NCBI GenBank assembly: GCA_028571685.1
Contig: CM053156.1
Coordinates: 83,827,049-83,891,048, forward strand
Direction of reading: 5' to 3'
From: Heterohyrax brucei
Lineage: Eukaryota > Chordata > Mammalia > Hyracoidea > Procaviidae
DNA: 64,000 nt
Positions 33,061-43,739 of the stretch are shown here, piece after piece (positions within the stretch are counted from its first letter, which is position 1; the number at the start of each line of letters is the position of its first letter). The translations under genes were made by a program, and so were the position numbers. Under the pieces are notes generated by a model. That model saw only the letters and a program-made list of their open reading frames with translations. It made no database searches and had not been told where the DNA came from.

Positions 33061-33569
33061 AAGCTATTATTATTATTTAAAAAATAAATAAACAAGGGAA
33101 GAAAAAAGTAATACAATTATTTCAGTCTCTAATCATCTCAGGTGTTTACCAGGTGACACATCCTCCTGGCATTCAAGCACTCTCATTTTCCACAGGTAAA
33201 AGAGATGGAGATTTTTTTTTTTTTTTTTTTTAAAGCTGACTTCCTAAATAAGCTTTGTTAACTACCTGGTGAAAGAGCTGTGAACTCTGTCACCTTAGCA
33301 GGGACAAGCACATACAAAAAAAGCACCGAGTCTCCAGTTCACATCCCCTGAAGGCTTTTGCAGACAGCTGCTGAAATTTCATCCAAAAAGGATAAAAGCT
33401 GGAGAAGAGTCCCCGCAGTCCTGAGAGTTCCAAATGGCCAAGGCTTTCGCAGGCTCATTAAAGCATTTTGGCAAGTGATTTCTTCTCTTTCCTCCTTAAT
33501 GTCCGTATCTCTCAGTGGAGATAATAATTTTCTCTATCTCTTAAGGTCAATGAATCAAAAAAACAAAAA
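33061..33569. other. Unassigned; poly-T at 33211-33231
   Basis: A T tract of about 20 bases, otherwise unrecognised. Confidence 0.45.
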
Positions 33570-33728
33570 GAAAAACCAACTCCGTTGTGGTCAATTTAGT
33601 TCCAACACTTGATGACCCTATAGGACCCCATGCCACATAGGAATTCGAAGAGTGCCTGGTGGATCCAAACTGCTGATCTTTTGGTTAGTAACCATAGATC
33701 TTGACTATTATGCTACCAAGGTTTCCAA
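33570..33728 (-). mobile_element. AfroSINE (short type)
   Basis: Reversed: 'gccacataggaattcgaaga', 'ctgatcttttggttagtaac'. Confidence 0.82.
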
Positions 33729-33845
33729 AGTCATTATGAGAGTTCAATTAATCAATATGTGACACAAAACTAGGGCAGCTCCTGGCACAAAGTAAGCTCT
33801 GCCCAAGTATGAGCTAGCATGTTAAGTCTGTTATTACGTATTTGT
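33729..33845 (+). mobile_element. MIR, 3' part
   Basis: 'ctcctggcacaaagtaagct' matches the MIR 3' side. Confidence 0.65.
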
Positions 33846-34094
33846 TCATTTCCCAAGTAGTCACTGGACACCTAATGCTCTTTCTTCTACCTTTGAGGGC
33901 TACAGCAACAGTCAGACAAGTTCTCTGTCTATCACTGTACTTTCTTGAGGGGAAAACAGACAATAAATAAACAAGATAATTTCACCTTCTGTAAATAGCC
34001 TTGAAGAAAATTTAAAATCTGATGAGAGAGGATGTCTCACTGAGTTGCTTTAAATCAGGCAAATCAGAGAAGGCCTCTCAGAGGAAGTGAATTT
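33846..34094. other. Old repeat, unassigned
   Basis: 'acagacaataaataaacaag' and 'gaaggcctctcagaggaagt' are familiar mammal-wide repeat phrases of unknown family. Confidence 0.4.
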
Positions 34095-34720
34095 TTTTAA
34101 AAATTTGCTTTATTTCTGTTGTTTTTGAAAATATACATAGCAGAACATACACTGATTCAACAGTTATACATGTACATTTACCCCCTTTGAGTTGTGCAAC
34201 TAGTCTCGCTCTTTTTCGGAAGTGTCCCCTCACCCTGTCACTAATATGAACTCACTTCCCCCTATGTTTTCCTTCTAATTTTTTGAGTAGTTGCTTTCAA
34301 TTTGATCCCATGTAGATGAGTCGGATCCAACTCGACGGCACTTGGCTTGGCAGATAGTTCTGAAAAGGGCCCTGTACTCAAGACGGACATTCTTTACTAA
34401 TTAAGCTAAACTATGGTTTGATTTAAGTAAGACTTAAGGAGATATTTTAGGCTTGAGGTTTAAGGATTATCTTGCAACAGTTGTGTTAGGGGTTCATCTA
34501 TCTTGTTGATGGCTCCAAGAAGTCTGGACTCCATGATAATTTGAATTTCAGTTTCACATTTCCCCCGTTTGGCCAAGATTCTTTCATAAAATCTTTGATC
34601 AAAATGTTCAGTAATGGTAGCTACACACCATCCAGTCTTCTTTTCTCATGGCAAAGGAGGCAGCTGTTCATTTGCTCCAGGTGAATAGAGACCATGTGTT
34701 GTATCTCTGATAGGAGGATG
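34095..34720 (-). mobile_element. L1 3' UTR
   Basis: Reversed: 'tgaaaatatacatagcagaa', 'tgatcaaaatgttcagtaat', 'gctccaggtgaatagagacc'. Contains a 34-nt foreign insert at 34318-34351. Confidence 0.82.
34318..34351 (+). mobile_element. 34-nt AfroSINE-tail insertion in L1
   Basis: Consists only of the 'gagtcggatccaactc' block and the 'cggcacttggcttggc' tail. Flanked by 'agat' (34314-34317, 34352-34355). Removing insert plus one 'agat' restores the L1 sequence I remember. Confidence 0.75.
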
Positions 34721-35002
34721 TGACTTTTATAGTGAGACCCAAATGATGGAGAAGGACTTCGCCAGGGGACAATTGGGAAGCAGTGTTCCCTACATGGAGA
34801 ACAGCAAAGGCAAGGATCTTGACCCAAAGGCATGTTAGTTTGTTAGAGGAACAGAGATACCCAGGAAGTTGGGGAGGAAAGATTAGAGAGAAGGTCCCAG
34901 AAGCTCAGGTTAAAGGAGTTGGCTTCTAGGCTACACCCACTGGCATGAGATTCAAATAATCGAAGCTTAGAAAAAACATTGTTTGACCTACAACTTTAAC
35001 AG
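34721..35002. other. Unassigned sequence
   Basis: Nothing recognised. Confidence 0.4.
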
Positions 35003-35216
35003 GGGTAGATTACCCAATAGGTGGATTATCCAGACTGCTTACCAGCCATCTGTAGTAAACGACTTCGTATTTTTTCACCAGGGTAGATTTCCCAATAGGC
35101 AAGATAAGCACAATGTTTAGCTTGCTTACTGATCACCTGCAGTGAACAATTTCAGTTTTCTTTTTTACCACACCAGATATGGTGAAACCCATGTGAAATT
35201 GTTTGCTGCCGATTAG
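35003..35216. repeat. Two imperfect tandem copies of a ~80-90 bp unit
   Basis: 'gggtagattacccaatagg' at 35003 and 'gggtagatttcccaatagg' near 35082 start the two units. Each has inverted 'ttgcttactg'-like parts. Related to 35701-35721 and 1290-1310. Confidence 0.55.
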
Positions 35217-35671
35217 TGTCATGCATTGAATTACGTGCCCCAAGAAATGTGTGTATCAATTTTGCTGGGCCGTGATTTCTGGTATTGTGGGATTTTCCTG
35301 TGTGCTATGAATCCTACCTCTATGATGTTAGTGAGAAAGGATGGGTAGTAGTTGTGTAAATATTGTACTGTGTCTTGAGACAATCACTCAGAAGATAAAA
35401 GGAAAAGGAAGCAAGCACAGAGAGGGAGACCTCGTACCACCAGGAAAGAAGCACAGGAAACAGAGCTCATCCTTTGGGCTTGGGGTCCATTCTGCCTGAG
35501 AAGCTCTCAGTCCAAACATTTTCCTTCAGAGCCGACAAAGAAAGCCTTCCCCTGCAGGTAACTCTCTGAGTTTGGATTTTAGCCTACTTTATTGTGAGGA
35601 AATAAAGTTTTCCTTGGTAAAGCTAACCACCTGTGGTATTTCTGTTAGAGTAGCACTAGGGGACTAAGGCA
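35217..35671 (+). mobile_element. MaLR-like LTR, full length
   Basis: Forward LTR from 'tgtcatgcattgaattacgt' to 'gcactaggggactaaggca'. The poly-A signal 'aataaa' is near 35602. Confidence 0.82.
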
Positions 35672-35780
35672 GTGAGCAAAGCACAAGCAAGCTCATGTTT
35701 ACCTTGCTTACTGGGTAATCCAGAATGATCTTCCAAGACCACTCTGGCTGACCCTTGGAGCCATTTACCCAAGTTGCTAA
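35672..35780. other. Fragment of palindromic repeat
   Basis: Contains 'cttgcttactgggtaatc', whose reverse complement lies at 1290-1310. Confidence 0.5.
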
Positions 35781-36210
35781 AGTCCCCAGGTAGTGCAAAC
35801 AGTTTATTCTTGACTGCTAACCTCATGACTGGCAGTTGGAACCCACCAAGCTGCACCGGGAAACAAAGACCTGGCAGTCTCTGTCTGTGAATATTGCTGT
35901 TGTTATTGTTGTGTGCCACTGAGTCAATCCCAAACCACAGAAACCCTAAGTGACAGAGTGAAGCTGCTTCATACGGTTTCTTAGGATGGCATCTTTAGGG
36001 GGCAGATCACCAGGTCTTTCTTGCATAGAGCCCCTGGGTGGGTTCAAACCATCTATCTTTTGGTTAGCAGCTCAGTGCTTAGCCGTTTTACCACCAGAGC
36101 ACCTTTCTGTAAAGCTTATAGCCAAGGAAATCCTAGGGAGCAGTTTTACTCTGTAACACAGGGGGTTACCATGAGCCATAATCAACTGGACAGCCAATGG
36201 TTTTTTGACC
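35781..36210 (+). mobile_element. AfroSINE (long type), split by another AfroSINE
   Basis: 5' part 35781-35891 and 3' part 36106-36210 ('taacacagggggttaccatg', tail 'ccaatggttttttg'). The duplicated 'tctgtgaa/tctgtaaa' borders the inner element. Confidence 0.85.
35892..36105 (-). mobile_element. AfroSINE (long type), inserted in a SINE
   Basis: Reversed: 'gttgttattgttgtgtgcca' tail side, 'atcttttggttagcagctca' head side. Confidence 0.87.
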
Positions 36211-37167
36211 CAGGTCCCTGAAAGTGACCACACCTTTCCCAGCCACAGAGAAAAATGTTTGAGTTTATGGAAAATATGAATCTCACTGATGTCAAAGCCG
36301 GAGGAGCCCTCCAGCAGGGGAGGTCCAGCATCCTCATTTTGCAGAAAAGCAACAACACAGCTCATAATGTATCAAGCTCAGACTTGAGAGAAATGGTGAT
36401 GGCTTTGCAAGTGCAGGTGCTGAATAAATCCAAGGTGAAGTCTGAATGCGGGAGCTGCACCTGTGCTCCAGAAACAGGCGTCTTGCTAGGTTCTTTATTA
36501 CCTTACAGAAAGGAGTCAGTTTTTCTCCCTTCATCTCCCAGAGACTATTCCTCCAACCTTGTCATCAATACCCAATGCCACGCAGGGCCTACATACAGAG
36601 GCTGTGTGCGGGGACCCACTGGTGCACAGGTGAGAGAAAAGGAAAGCAAAACACCTTAGGGAGCATTCTCCCCAAATTAAGTCGGTATGTTGGGGGTTCT
36701 CACCATCAGAGTAGCACAGATGTTCAGGCTGCATTTGGGTGGTGGATCCTAATTTCCTGTCATGCCTTCATTAGGAAGGATGGGGGTCTTCAGGGGTGGA
36801 AAACATAAAAAGCACACACCGGGATTCTGCTTGGCAGATGGATGCTAGGAAGAAGTGGAGTGATGCCTGAGCACTGCCATCATTTGTAATGTGGTACCAT
36901 TCATTTCCCTGCTTAATGGTTCCCTTAGCCAAACTTGGGGCTGGGGGGCAAAAAATCAATCTTAGAAGATATCCAAATTCTTTTAAGGGTTTTGGATGAA
37001 GGTGGTTTGACAGAAATGAGTTTGGGATGGGTTTTACTCTTCTAATTCATACCATCTGGAAACATCAATCCATTGCCAGGGTCCCTGGTAGCCAGATGAA
37101 GTACATGGTTGAGTGCCAACAGAGTCCAGGGGCAATGGTATATTTTTTCTATGCTAAAGAGTTTACA
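36211..37167. other. Repeat-poor, unassigned
   Basis: Overlapping frames of 134 and 120 codons (+) and shorter minus frames share the same bases. No domain recognised. Confidence 0.4.
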
Positions 37168-37215
37168 ATATTAAATAGATAGATAGATAGATAGATGATA
37201 GATAGATAGATAAAT
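37168..37215. repeat. (GATA)n
   Basis: About ten 'gata' units with one slip. Confidence 0.95.
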
Positions 37216-37342
37216 TGTTGATGTTAAATGCCACAGCGTTGCAAAAAAATCTAAGTAATAATTGTGGGAGGTAACAGAAATGTGTTGGGCATCCATTGGT
37301 GCCCGTATTATTTAATGACGATTATTTTAAATGTCAGAGTCC
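37216..37342. other. Unassigned sequence
   Basis: Nothing recognised. Confidence 0.4.
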
Positions 37343-37984
37343 CTGTTGTTGTTGTTAGGTGCCATCAAGTTTGTTCCGACTCATAGCGGCCCTGTGAACA
37401 ACAAAACGAAACACTGCACAGTCTTGCACCATGTCCACAGTCATTTTTACACTTAAGCCCATTGTTGCAGCCACTGTGTCAATCCATCTCATTGAGGCTC
37501 TTCCTCTTTTTCACTGACCTGCCACCCTACCAAGTATGATGTCCTTTTCCATGGACTGATCCTTTGTGAGAACATGTCCAAAGTATGTAAGATGCAGTCT
37601 TGCCACCTTTGCTTCCAAGGAGTACTCTGGCTGTATTTCTTCCAGAACAGATCTGTTTGTTCTTTTGGTGGTCTGTGGTACATTCAACATTCTTCTCCAA
37701 CACCACAATTCAAGGGCATCAATTCTTCTGTCTTTTTTGTTCATTGTCCAGCTTTTGCATGCATATGATGCAACTGAAAATATCATGGCTTGGGTCAGGC
37801 ATACTTTAGTCTTTAAGGTGACATCTTTACTTTTCAATACTTTAAAGAGATCCTTTGCAGCAGATTTTCACAATGCAATGCATCTTTTGATTTCTTGACA
37901 GCTGCTTCCATAGGCATTGATTGTGGACTCGAGTAAAATGAAATCCTTGAGAACCTGAATCTTTTCTCCATTTATCACATTATT
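37343..37984 (-). mobile_element. RTE LINE, 3' 640 bp
   Basis: The best-preserved RTE 3' part here, reversed and uninterrupted from the tail 'ttgttgttgttaggtgcc' to 'ctccatttatcacattatt'. A forward SINE abuts its truncated 5' end. Confidence 0.92.
37511..37837 (-). pseudogene. RTE polymerase C-terminal fragment
   Basis: A 108-codon minus frame covers the region after the reverse-transcriptase domain, with 'ALELWCWRRMLNVPQT' and 'LEEIQPEYSLEAKVARLHLT', typical of BovB-like RTE proteins. It lacks the catalytic YADD part, which the 5' truncation removed. A second frame shifted piece (37489-37683) carries the next residues, so the coding sequence is broken. Confidence 0.85.
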
Positions 37985-38170
37985 AGAGTCCCAGGCTGGT
38001 GCAAATGCTTAAGGCACTCTGCTATAATGGAAAGGCTGAATCCCCCCAGAGGTACCATGGAAGAAAGGCTTAGTGATCTCCTTGTGAAAAATCAGTCATT
38101 GGAACACCTTTGAAGCATTGTTCTCTAACACAGATGGGATCGTCATGAGTTGACATTGAAGGTAACAGGT
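37985..38170 (+). mobile_element. AfroSINE (long type)
   Basis: Forward, diverged: 'gctggtgcaaatgcttaagg', 'gggatcgtcatgagttgaca'. Confidence 0.8.
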
Positions 38171-38534
38171 ATCTATAGTAGTATTGTGAACTCCACCTAG
38201 AAACTCAGTACTATGGGCTTCTAAAGGGCTCCATCTCTAAGGCTGTTAAGAGCAGTCAATGAGCTGACGTGCACAGGGGGCCTTGGTTTATTCTGAAGGC
38301 CATGGTTGGTGCATGTTAATGCTTATTCTTCTCTCCCACTCTTCTCACTCCACTTATAGGGTTACCTAAGGCTTTGCATGTGTTTTAAGAGTTTTTGAGG
38401 CTATTCTTTTATTTTCACACCAAGCCAGCAAGGTAACCTAGACTAAGAGACTCTGTCAAAAACTGAATTTCTAGTAACATGTTAGAGGCATTTCCATACA
38501 CAAGTTGAACAGTTTCTCACTCACTACCAAGAAA
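38171..38534. other. Unassigned sequence
   Basis: Nothing recognised. Confidence 0.4.
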
Positions 38535-38697
38535 CAAATGAAACCCATTGCCATCAAGTCAATTCCAAATCATAGCAACTCTCTAGGACAGAGTAGAACT
38601 GCCCCACAGAGTTCCCAAGGAGCATCTGGTGGATTTGAACTGCAAACCCCTTGGTTAGCAGCCACAACATTTAGCCATTACTCCACCAGGGTTTCCT
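38535..38697 (-). mobile_element. AfroSINE (short type)
   Basis: Reversed: 'ggacagagtagaactgcccc', 'gcaaaccccttggttagcag'. Confidence 0.9.
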
Positions 38698-38754
38698 TCT
38701 CCCTGACTTGAAGGTTTAAAAAAAGGGGGAGAGGGGGGTGCAGTGTGGAGGAGA

Positions 38755-39320
38755 AGGGACTATGAATTTTTTAACTACAAATAAAAATGAACGCTAATGA
38801 GACCAGAAGATCTAGATGATGCCCAGCCACCACCAATGACTGCCCCAACAGGGAATACAGCATAGAATCCCTGATATGGCAAGTGAAAAACAGTTGTGCA
38901 GAACTCAAATTCCATTAAAAAGACTAGACTTGTTGGTCTGACAGTGGAGGGTCACCAGAAGACACAGTGCACAGACTTTCCATTAGCCTTGAACTGAGAC
39001 CTCTCATGGAGCCAACTCTTCCTACCAAGATTGGACTGGACTATAAAATATGAAATGATACTGCCAAAGAGCATGTTTCTGAAGTAGATGTGAGGCTAAC
39101 TGGGCAGTTCCTGTCTGGAGGCCAGATGAGAGGGCAGAGGGGGACAGGAACTGGCTGAATGGACATGAAATGCAGGAGGGAAAGGAAGCGTGTGCTGTCG
39201 TAGTGTGGGGAAAGTAGCTAGAGTGACATACAATGTGTGTGTAAGTTTTTGTATGACAAATTGTCTTGGATTGTGTACTTTCACTTAAAGCACCACAAAC
39301 TTTTTTTAAATAAATAAATG
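38755..39320 (+). mobile_element. Elephant-type L1 3' UTR
   Basis: 'ccagaagatctagatgatgc', 'actagacttgttggtctgac' and 'tggattgtgtactttcactt', ending in an A-rich 'aaataaataaatg'. Related to 50225-50950. Confidence 0.78.
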
Positions 39321-39967
39321 AATGCTAGGTTTTTTGTAAACCTTTTTCATACAACATAGACATGAAATGAACTCACACATTTTCCCAAAAATTTGCCTTG
39401 TAATCCTGGAGTTAATGCAAATCTTGGGGTTAAAAATTTCAAGTCCTAAATTAAGACAAAGAAAATCTATGCCTTCTGTTTGGTAGCTCTGAAAAGCCTT
39501 ATCTTCTTTACGTCAAATATGATGAAGCCTGCAGAGATGATTTAACTTATGAAAAAGCACTGCTTATAATCAAATTTAATTTTACCTGGAATCTTTGTTC
39601 CTATCTCATTCATAGGCTTTAGATACTCTGTATCCTTCTTTATCTTGTTTATAGAAAATGATATTGTACATCATAAAACTTGAAGAGAAAATAAATAAAC
39701 AAAGATATTTTTAGGTTCTTAGAATTGTTTTCTGTCTTCGCAAAATCCCTTGCCTAACTTAAGAAGTCTTTCATCAAGGCTGACCCAACAAAGAGATGAA
39801 AGTGGAGATGAGGGAAGATAGAAATCAATCAAGATCTAGTCTGCATTTCTCTTCTCAAAAAATGGACTTTACTTTCTCATTTCACAGTTAGAGAGAGAAG
39901 CATCACCTACCTCATTACACAGATGGGCTGAAGTGATTTGTCCGAAATCTCCCAGCTGGATAATAAC
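39321..39967. other. Unassigned sequence
   Basis: Nothing recognised. Confidence 0.4.
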
Positions 39968-40160
39968 CAAGGAGACCCGGTAGCACAGTAGTTAAGAGCT
40001 CAGCTGCTAACCGAAAAAGATTTTTTGTTTGAACTGTCCAGCTTCCACACGGGTGAAAGATGTGGCAGTCTATTCCACAAAGATTATAGCCTTGAAAACC
40101 CCATAGAGCAGTTCTACTCCATTCTCTCTCTTGTGAGTTGGGGTGGACTTGAAGTAATAT
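39968..40160 (+). mobile_element. AfroSINE (long type)
   Basis: Forward: 'cggtagcacagtagttaaga', 'attatagccttgaaaacccc'. Confidence 0.86.
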
Positions 40161-40560
40161 GAGTTAGAAAATGCGCACCAGGGTATACGACCCTGCCCCT
40201 TCAACTCTTAGCCTAGAGTTCCTTCAGCCACAATGTGACAGGGAATAGGCGGTCCCATTCAGCGTGGGTGCAGTTGTCAACACACAGTTGTCAACACTCA
40301 TTTAATCAAGCAGACATGACCTGAATAATAAACTTGAAACTCATGATAGGAGTAGAGTACAGAAAGTCCCCTCATCCCATGTCCATGTTTGGTAATATCA
40401 ATTAAAAATATATAATCCCACCTCAACCTTGTTGCTGTTAGCACATTTAAATATCACCATACCTTGCCCTAATTTGGCCCATTTGTCAGTTCTTTCCCAT
40501 TATTCGTTTTCATAAATTAATGGTTTATTCATTCATTTCAACAAATACGAGTGCTTACTG
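40161..40560. other. Unassigned sequence
   Basis: Nothing recognised. Confidence 0.4.
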
Positions 40561-40562
40561 TA

Positions 40563-41116
40563 TGAGGACTGCCAATTAAGTTCATGAACTCATCCTAGAA
40601 AAAGTACTACATACCTCATTGCTGACTATCCCTGTCACCTTCGAATTATTCCCCTTAGGAAGCTATTCACCAATGCCAGTGCCTGGTCCACCCTTCAAAG
40701 CAATTTTGGAGCTCTTTCTGGAACGGCCATCAGAGCTGTCTTTGTATTACTCTTGGTGTCCTGGATATCATCAAACTGTCTTCGTTTCAAGACTTTCTTT
40801 ATCTTTTGGCAAAGAAAGTAATCATTGGGGCCATATCAGGTAAGCGGAGAGAGTGTTCCAACACAGTTACTTGTTTACTGGCCCAAAACTCCCTTACAAA
40901 CAACTACACAATTAAGTTTGCAAACTTGCGACCATGCCAAGGTATTCCATGGCCGTACCAGAAAGAGTTCCAAAATTGCTCTGAAGGGTGGACTCGGCAG
41001 TGGAGTCAATGCATAGCTTCCCAAGGGGAGGACTTTGAAGTAACCATAGTGATATTCAGTGTGAGGTTTGTAGCATTTAAAACAGTTAAGTTCGTGGACT
41101 TAATTGTCAGTTCATG
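40563..41116 (-). mobile_element. Fold-back mariner, non-autonomous
   Basis: Bounded by TA (40561-40562, 41117-41118). The left half is the 3' half of a mariner in reverse, including transposase C-terminal remnants on the minus strand. The right ~190 bp is an inverted repeat of the same terminus ('aattgctctgaagggtggac' against 'cacccttcaaagcaatttt'). Confidence 0.85.
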
Positions 41117-41189
41117 TACACTGGGTGCTTGTTCCAGGGAATGGGGCTAAAGTGCTGAAAATATACAAAATGACCTGGCTTGTGGGGCT
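41117..41189. other. Unassigned sequence
   Basis: Short spacer. Confidence 0.4.
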
Positions 41190-41345
41190 TGGGGAGTCCT
41201 GGTGCCTAGTGCTTAAGAGCTCAGCTGCTAACCAAAAGGTCAGCAATTCGAATCCACCAGCAACCTCTTGGGAACCCCATGGGGCAGTTCTGCTATCTTC
41301 TACAGGGTCCCTATGAGTCAGAATAGATAACGGCAATTGTTGTGG
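41190..41345 (+). mobile_element. AfroSINE (short type)
   Basis: Forward: 'gtcctggtgcctagtgctta', 'ggtcagcaattcgaatccac' (good B box), 'gggtccctatgagtcagaat'. Confidence 0.92.
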
Positions 41346-41896
41346 TTGAGTAGAGCTTATAGCATACTGTGAAGAGAGAGAGAGCGACCAAGTAAATGAG
41401 AAAGAGAAGAACCAAGACTTCCCTGTACAGAAGCCAAAAGGGTCACAATCGTCCTCTGTGTCACCTGCTTTTTTGGGTCCATCTTTCTTTTTCTCTCTCT
41501 TTAGAGTGGCAAGACCCAAAAGGAAAAGAAAAAACACCTATGAATTCTTTTATCAAGCAAAATTAAGTCCCAACTTTAAGTGAATAAACCAGGTAAAGAA
41601 AGACTTGCTTGGAATGATGAGGAGACAGGGGATGTTGAATCTGACCTGCTTGTCCTAGCAGCTTCCACTTTGCAAAGACTCTTTGGCGATGGTGTGGTTC
41701 AGAAGTCTATGGAACCATACAGCTCTGGGAGCCCAGTTTGTAACCACTGACCTTGGTTAGGTTGCTGACCTAGGGGTGAGAGCTGGCATGACTGGACAAC
41801 CTGGTTTTAGAGAAGGCCTTTGGCTGGTGTAGCCAGGAGAGTCTCTGTAGCTTACAGACTCACAGGACAGTCGATAACACAGAGTCAGGACTTCTC
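41346..41896. other. Unassigned sequence
   Basis: The 141-codon minus frame at 41112-41537 runs through the antisense of the SINE and is not a gene. Confidence 0.5.
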
Positions 41897-41980
41897 TGTA
41901 AGGGTTGTTATAGGATGCCATCAAGTCCATTTTGACTGATAGCAACTCCATGTAACAGAGTAGAACCACTGTGTAGAGTT
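41897..41980 (-). mobile_element. AfroSINE 3' part
   Basis: Reversed: 'ggatgccatcaagtccattt', 'aacagagtagaaccactgtg'. Confidence 0.75.
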
Positions 41981-42179
41981 CACTACTTAACTATTGTCAA
42001 AGCACTTCCCTCTAAGGGTATGTATTAGGTATTTCCCTCAACGTGTCTCTTTTCTACCTTCCTCTCCTTCAAAAATGGTAAAGCTATAACCACAGACCAA
42101 GAATTTAGGGACTCAGAATTCTGGTCATCTTAATATTGTTATTGTAATCAATGTTACATCTGCATAATTTAAAAAGAAA

Positions 42180-42366
42180 AAAGTTGTTGCTCAGTTGATT
42201 CTGGCTCATGGCAACCTCATGTGTGTCAGTGTAGAACTGTACCCCATACAGTTCACAATGGCTGATTTTTCTGAAGTCAATGTCTAGGCCTTTCTTCTGA
42301 GGTACCTCTTTTAACCTTTTTGTTAGCAGCTGAGTGCGTGAACCATTGACGCTACCCACACATTCC
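42180..42366 (-). mobile_element. AfroSINE (long type, second subtype)
   Basis: 'ttctggctcatggcaacctc', 'atgtgtgtcagtgtagaact', 'gatttttctgaagtcaatgt'. Confidence 0.83.
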
Positions 42367-42419
42367 ATTCTAATAACTACACTAAAATTTTTTAAACAAA
42401 TGATTAAAAAATAAATAAA

Positions 42420-42572
42420 AAACTATTGCCATGGAATCGGTCTTGACTCACAGTGATCCTGTAGGAGAGTTGAACTGTCCCATAGGGATTCCAAGGAGAG
42501 GCCAGCGGATTTGAACTGCAGGCCTTTTGGTTTGCAGGCAGAGCTCTCAACCACTGCACTACCAGGGCTCTA
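42420..42572 (-). mobile_element. AfroSINE (short type)
   Basis: Reversed: 'tcttgactcacagtgatcct', 'ttttggtttgcaggcagagc'. Confidence 0.88.
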
Positions 42573-42814
42573 AATCAAAGGACAGTTTCACAGAATATAC
42601 ATATATCCTATTGGTGTTGGCTGACTCTCAATAGCCTCCTGATAAATCATATGGATAAATCTTAGATTCTCCATTGACAGGTCCTTTGACAGAGATAGTA
42701 GTAGAACATAAACACAAAGATAACCCAATGAACCAATTCACAATTCAAATATGACTAAATTCTGTTGATTGTCTATTTTGTATTATTTCACTGATCCTTG
42801 TCCTCAGAGAAAGA

Positions 42815-42990
42815 ATCTAATCAGCCTGCATTCAAATCCCCCCAGAGCCTGCTGGCTCTGACTTTCAGCAAACTCCTTTGTTTAGTTTTCTCAGCTGTAA
42901 AATGGGCTAACAAATTTATCTGTTTTATGGAGTTGTGGGATTGGATGGAATGAAACAACATAGACTAAGAGACTGGCACAGAACTTACCC
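42815..42990 (+). mobile_element. MIR
   Basis: 'cagctgtaaaatgggctaac', 'gactggcacagaactta'. Confidence 0.75.
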
Positions 42991-43004
42991 TGTGTTGTGT
43001 GTCC

Positions 43005-43192
43005 TGGAGTTGTTTCTTGTTCCTAGTGACTCTATAGGACAGAGTAGAACTGCCTCACAAGGTTTCGTAGGCTGTCATCTTTCTGTGAGCAGATTTCCAG
43101 GTCTTTCTTCCTTGGGGCAGCTGGTGGATTTGAACCATTAACCTTTTTGTTAGTAGCCAAGCATTTAACCACGGTCCCACCAGAGATTCTTA
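43005..43192 (-). mobile_element. AfroSINE (long type)
   Basis: Reversed: 'gactctataggacagagtag', 'gagcagatttccaggtcttt'. Confidence 0.87.
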
Positions 43193-43459
43193 TTATATGT
43201 AGTATATTACTGTATCTTGTGTAAATCTTAACATTTCCTGGTATAAGAAAATGTACAAGGTTAGTCTATAATCTGTGTTCTACAAGATCTATTGATTTTT
43301 GTTGTTAATTAATTATTAAGCTAAACACCCAGATCTGAATCATCCAAGTATGATTAAACACTGACCAAGACCAAGCCTTGAATCTCTCAGCACTTACATA
43401 AATATTAATCTCTTTTAATCTTTCCTGTGGCTGAATGTGGTAGGTATGGAAGAATGATT
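43193..43459. other. Unassigned sequence
   Basis: Nothing recognised. Confidence 0.4.
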
Positions 43460-43685
43460 GACAGAGTAGGAGTAGACTCTGTGATTAACTGCTGGAGTCA
43501 GATTATGTAGATTCAATTCCTAACTATGTTTCCTGCTAGCTATTTGGCTTTTGGGAAATTACTCCTCTTAGCAAGCACAACTTTCCTCTAAGAGTTGTAT
43601 AATAACTAAAAGACACAATACATAAAACATGTAACATGACACTTGGTATGTAACAAGCGTGGAATGAAGTTAGCTCTTATAGTAA
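43460..43685 (+). mobile_element. MIR
   Basis: 'gattaactgctggagtcaga', 'agctatttggcttttgggaa', 'acacttggtatgtaacaagc'. Confidence 0.7.
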
Positions 43686-43739
43686 CAAGCTCTTATGTAA
43701 TCATTGTCTACTTAACTGCTTTGCTAGTCCACATTCCTC

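Noticed and set aside
36255..36808. Overlapping frames of 134 and 120 codons
   Set aside because: Two frames on the same strand plus minus-strand frames cover the same bases, none with a recognisable domain.
41112..41537. 141-codon minus-strand frame
   Set aside because: Half of it is the antisense of the AfroSINE at 41190-41345.
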